51,135 nucleotides of DNA from an uncultured Opitutia bacterium (lineage in GTDB: Bacteria > Verrucomicrobiota > Verrucomicrobiia > Opitutales > Opitutaceae): the NCBI GenBank assembly GCA_903830425.1, contig CAIKTR010000013.1, positions 1 through 51,135 on the forward strand, given 5' to 3'. The position numbers and the translations under genes were made by a program. Below are positions 50,989 through 51,135 of this stretch, in pieces (position 1 is the stretch's first letter; each line of letters opens with the position of its first letter). The notes under the pieces were generated by a model. The model was not told the DNA's origin, ran no database searches, and worked only from the letters and a program-made list of their open reading frames with translations.

Positions 50989-51135
50989 ATGAAACTTCCC
51001 ACCCCCGCCGCCCTGGCCCGCCGCACCACCGCCCGGCTGGATCCGGCCCGGGGCGAGCTCGTGGCCTCCCTCGAGCGCGAGCTGCACCGCCGGCGCGCCG
51101 CCCTCGACGCGGCCCGCGGCGCCCGCTGGCCGGCG
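50989..51135 (+). CDS. Partial gene at the right edge
   Basis: The frame opens with ATG at 50989, 17 nt after the preceding stop and after CGCCGCCACCCG, and runs off the window after 49 codons ('MKLPTPAALARRTTARLDPA' start). The visible part is Arg/Ala-rich and helical. No function can be assigned from this fragment. Confidence 0.5.
   Translation, partial: MKLPTPAALARRTTARLDPARGELVASLERELHRRRAALDAARGARWPA

Overview
This 51 kb, very GC-rich window looks chromosomal and most likely comes from a Verrucomicrobiota bacterium of the Opitutaceae type. The pointers are a microcompartment locus of the Planctomycetes-Verrucomicrobia (PVM) kind, an LL-diaminopimelate aminotransferase, a secreted Ig-like protein with the 'GAYTAQVS...VALVEVYE' ending common in that group, and start codons preceded by C/T-rich sequence instead of a Shine-Dalgarno. 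I see no rRNA, tRNA, CRISPR array, transposase or phage module.

Region 1 (1-14008) is the main attraction. It begins with a nested repeat array (1-520) containing three copies of a 23-bp palindrome. A bacterial microcompartment (BMC) locus follows. A leftward operon (11232 to 562) reads PduL phosphotransacylase, BMC-H, BMC-H, acetate kinase homologue, BMC-H, BMC-P, CoA-acylating aldehyde dehydrogenase, BMC-P, BMC-P, class II aldolase with a C-terminal encapsulation helix, lactate/malate dehydrogenase homologue, rhamnulose-1-phosphate aldolase fused to a short-chain dehydrogenase, and a TIM-barrel sugar epimerase. A divergent rightward operon (11335-14008) reads DeoR-family repressor, RnfC/PduS-like Fe-S protein and a tandem-domain BMC-T shell protein. 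My reading is a compartment for 6-deoxyhexoses (L-rhamnose, L-fucose). The aldolase releases lactaldehyde, which is oxidised to an acyl-CoA, then acyl phosphate, then acid plus ATP. Unusual points are a PduS/BMC-T redox pair with no B12 enzyme in view, substitutions in the kinase acyl pocket, and two parallel aldolase routes.

Region 2 (14028-25799) is housekeeping: a divergent PanC-like ligase, DapL, a complete Mla/MCE lipid-transport operon (permease-ATPase-MCE-lipoprotein), a HAD phosphatase, a PhyH-type dioxygenase, a sodium:solute symporter with a 57-residue membrane partner gene, a DUF1304 protein and a RecD2-type helicase.

Region 3 (25803-37110) holds envelope and secreted functions: the Ig-like protein, an active/inactive pair of M16 peptidases, a secreted amidase, a small orphan gene flanked by a hairpin and a terminator, a pRiA4b ORF-3 family protein, and a TonB-dependent receptor behind a clear TPP riboswitch, which marks it as a likely thiamine receptor. 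Upstream of the riboswitch is a duplicated ~180-bp intergenic element of unknown function.

Region 4 (37111-51135) contains a SIMPL protein, lysine 2,3-aminomutase, CarA, KdsB, HPr, TatD, an M32 carboxypeptidase, an acyltransferase, a DUF4097 protein, a three-gene ATGA-overlapping operon (nuclease/phosphatase, ArsC-like, small protein), an ABC ATPase, a polytopic membrane protein and a gene cut by the right edge.
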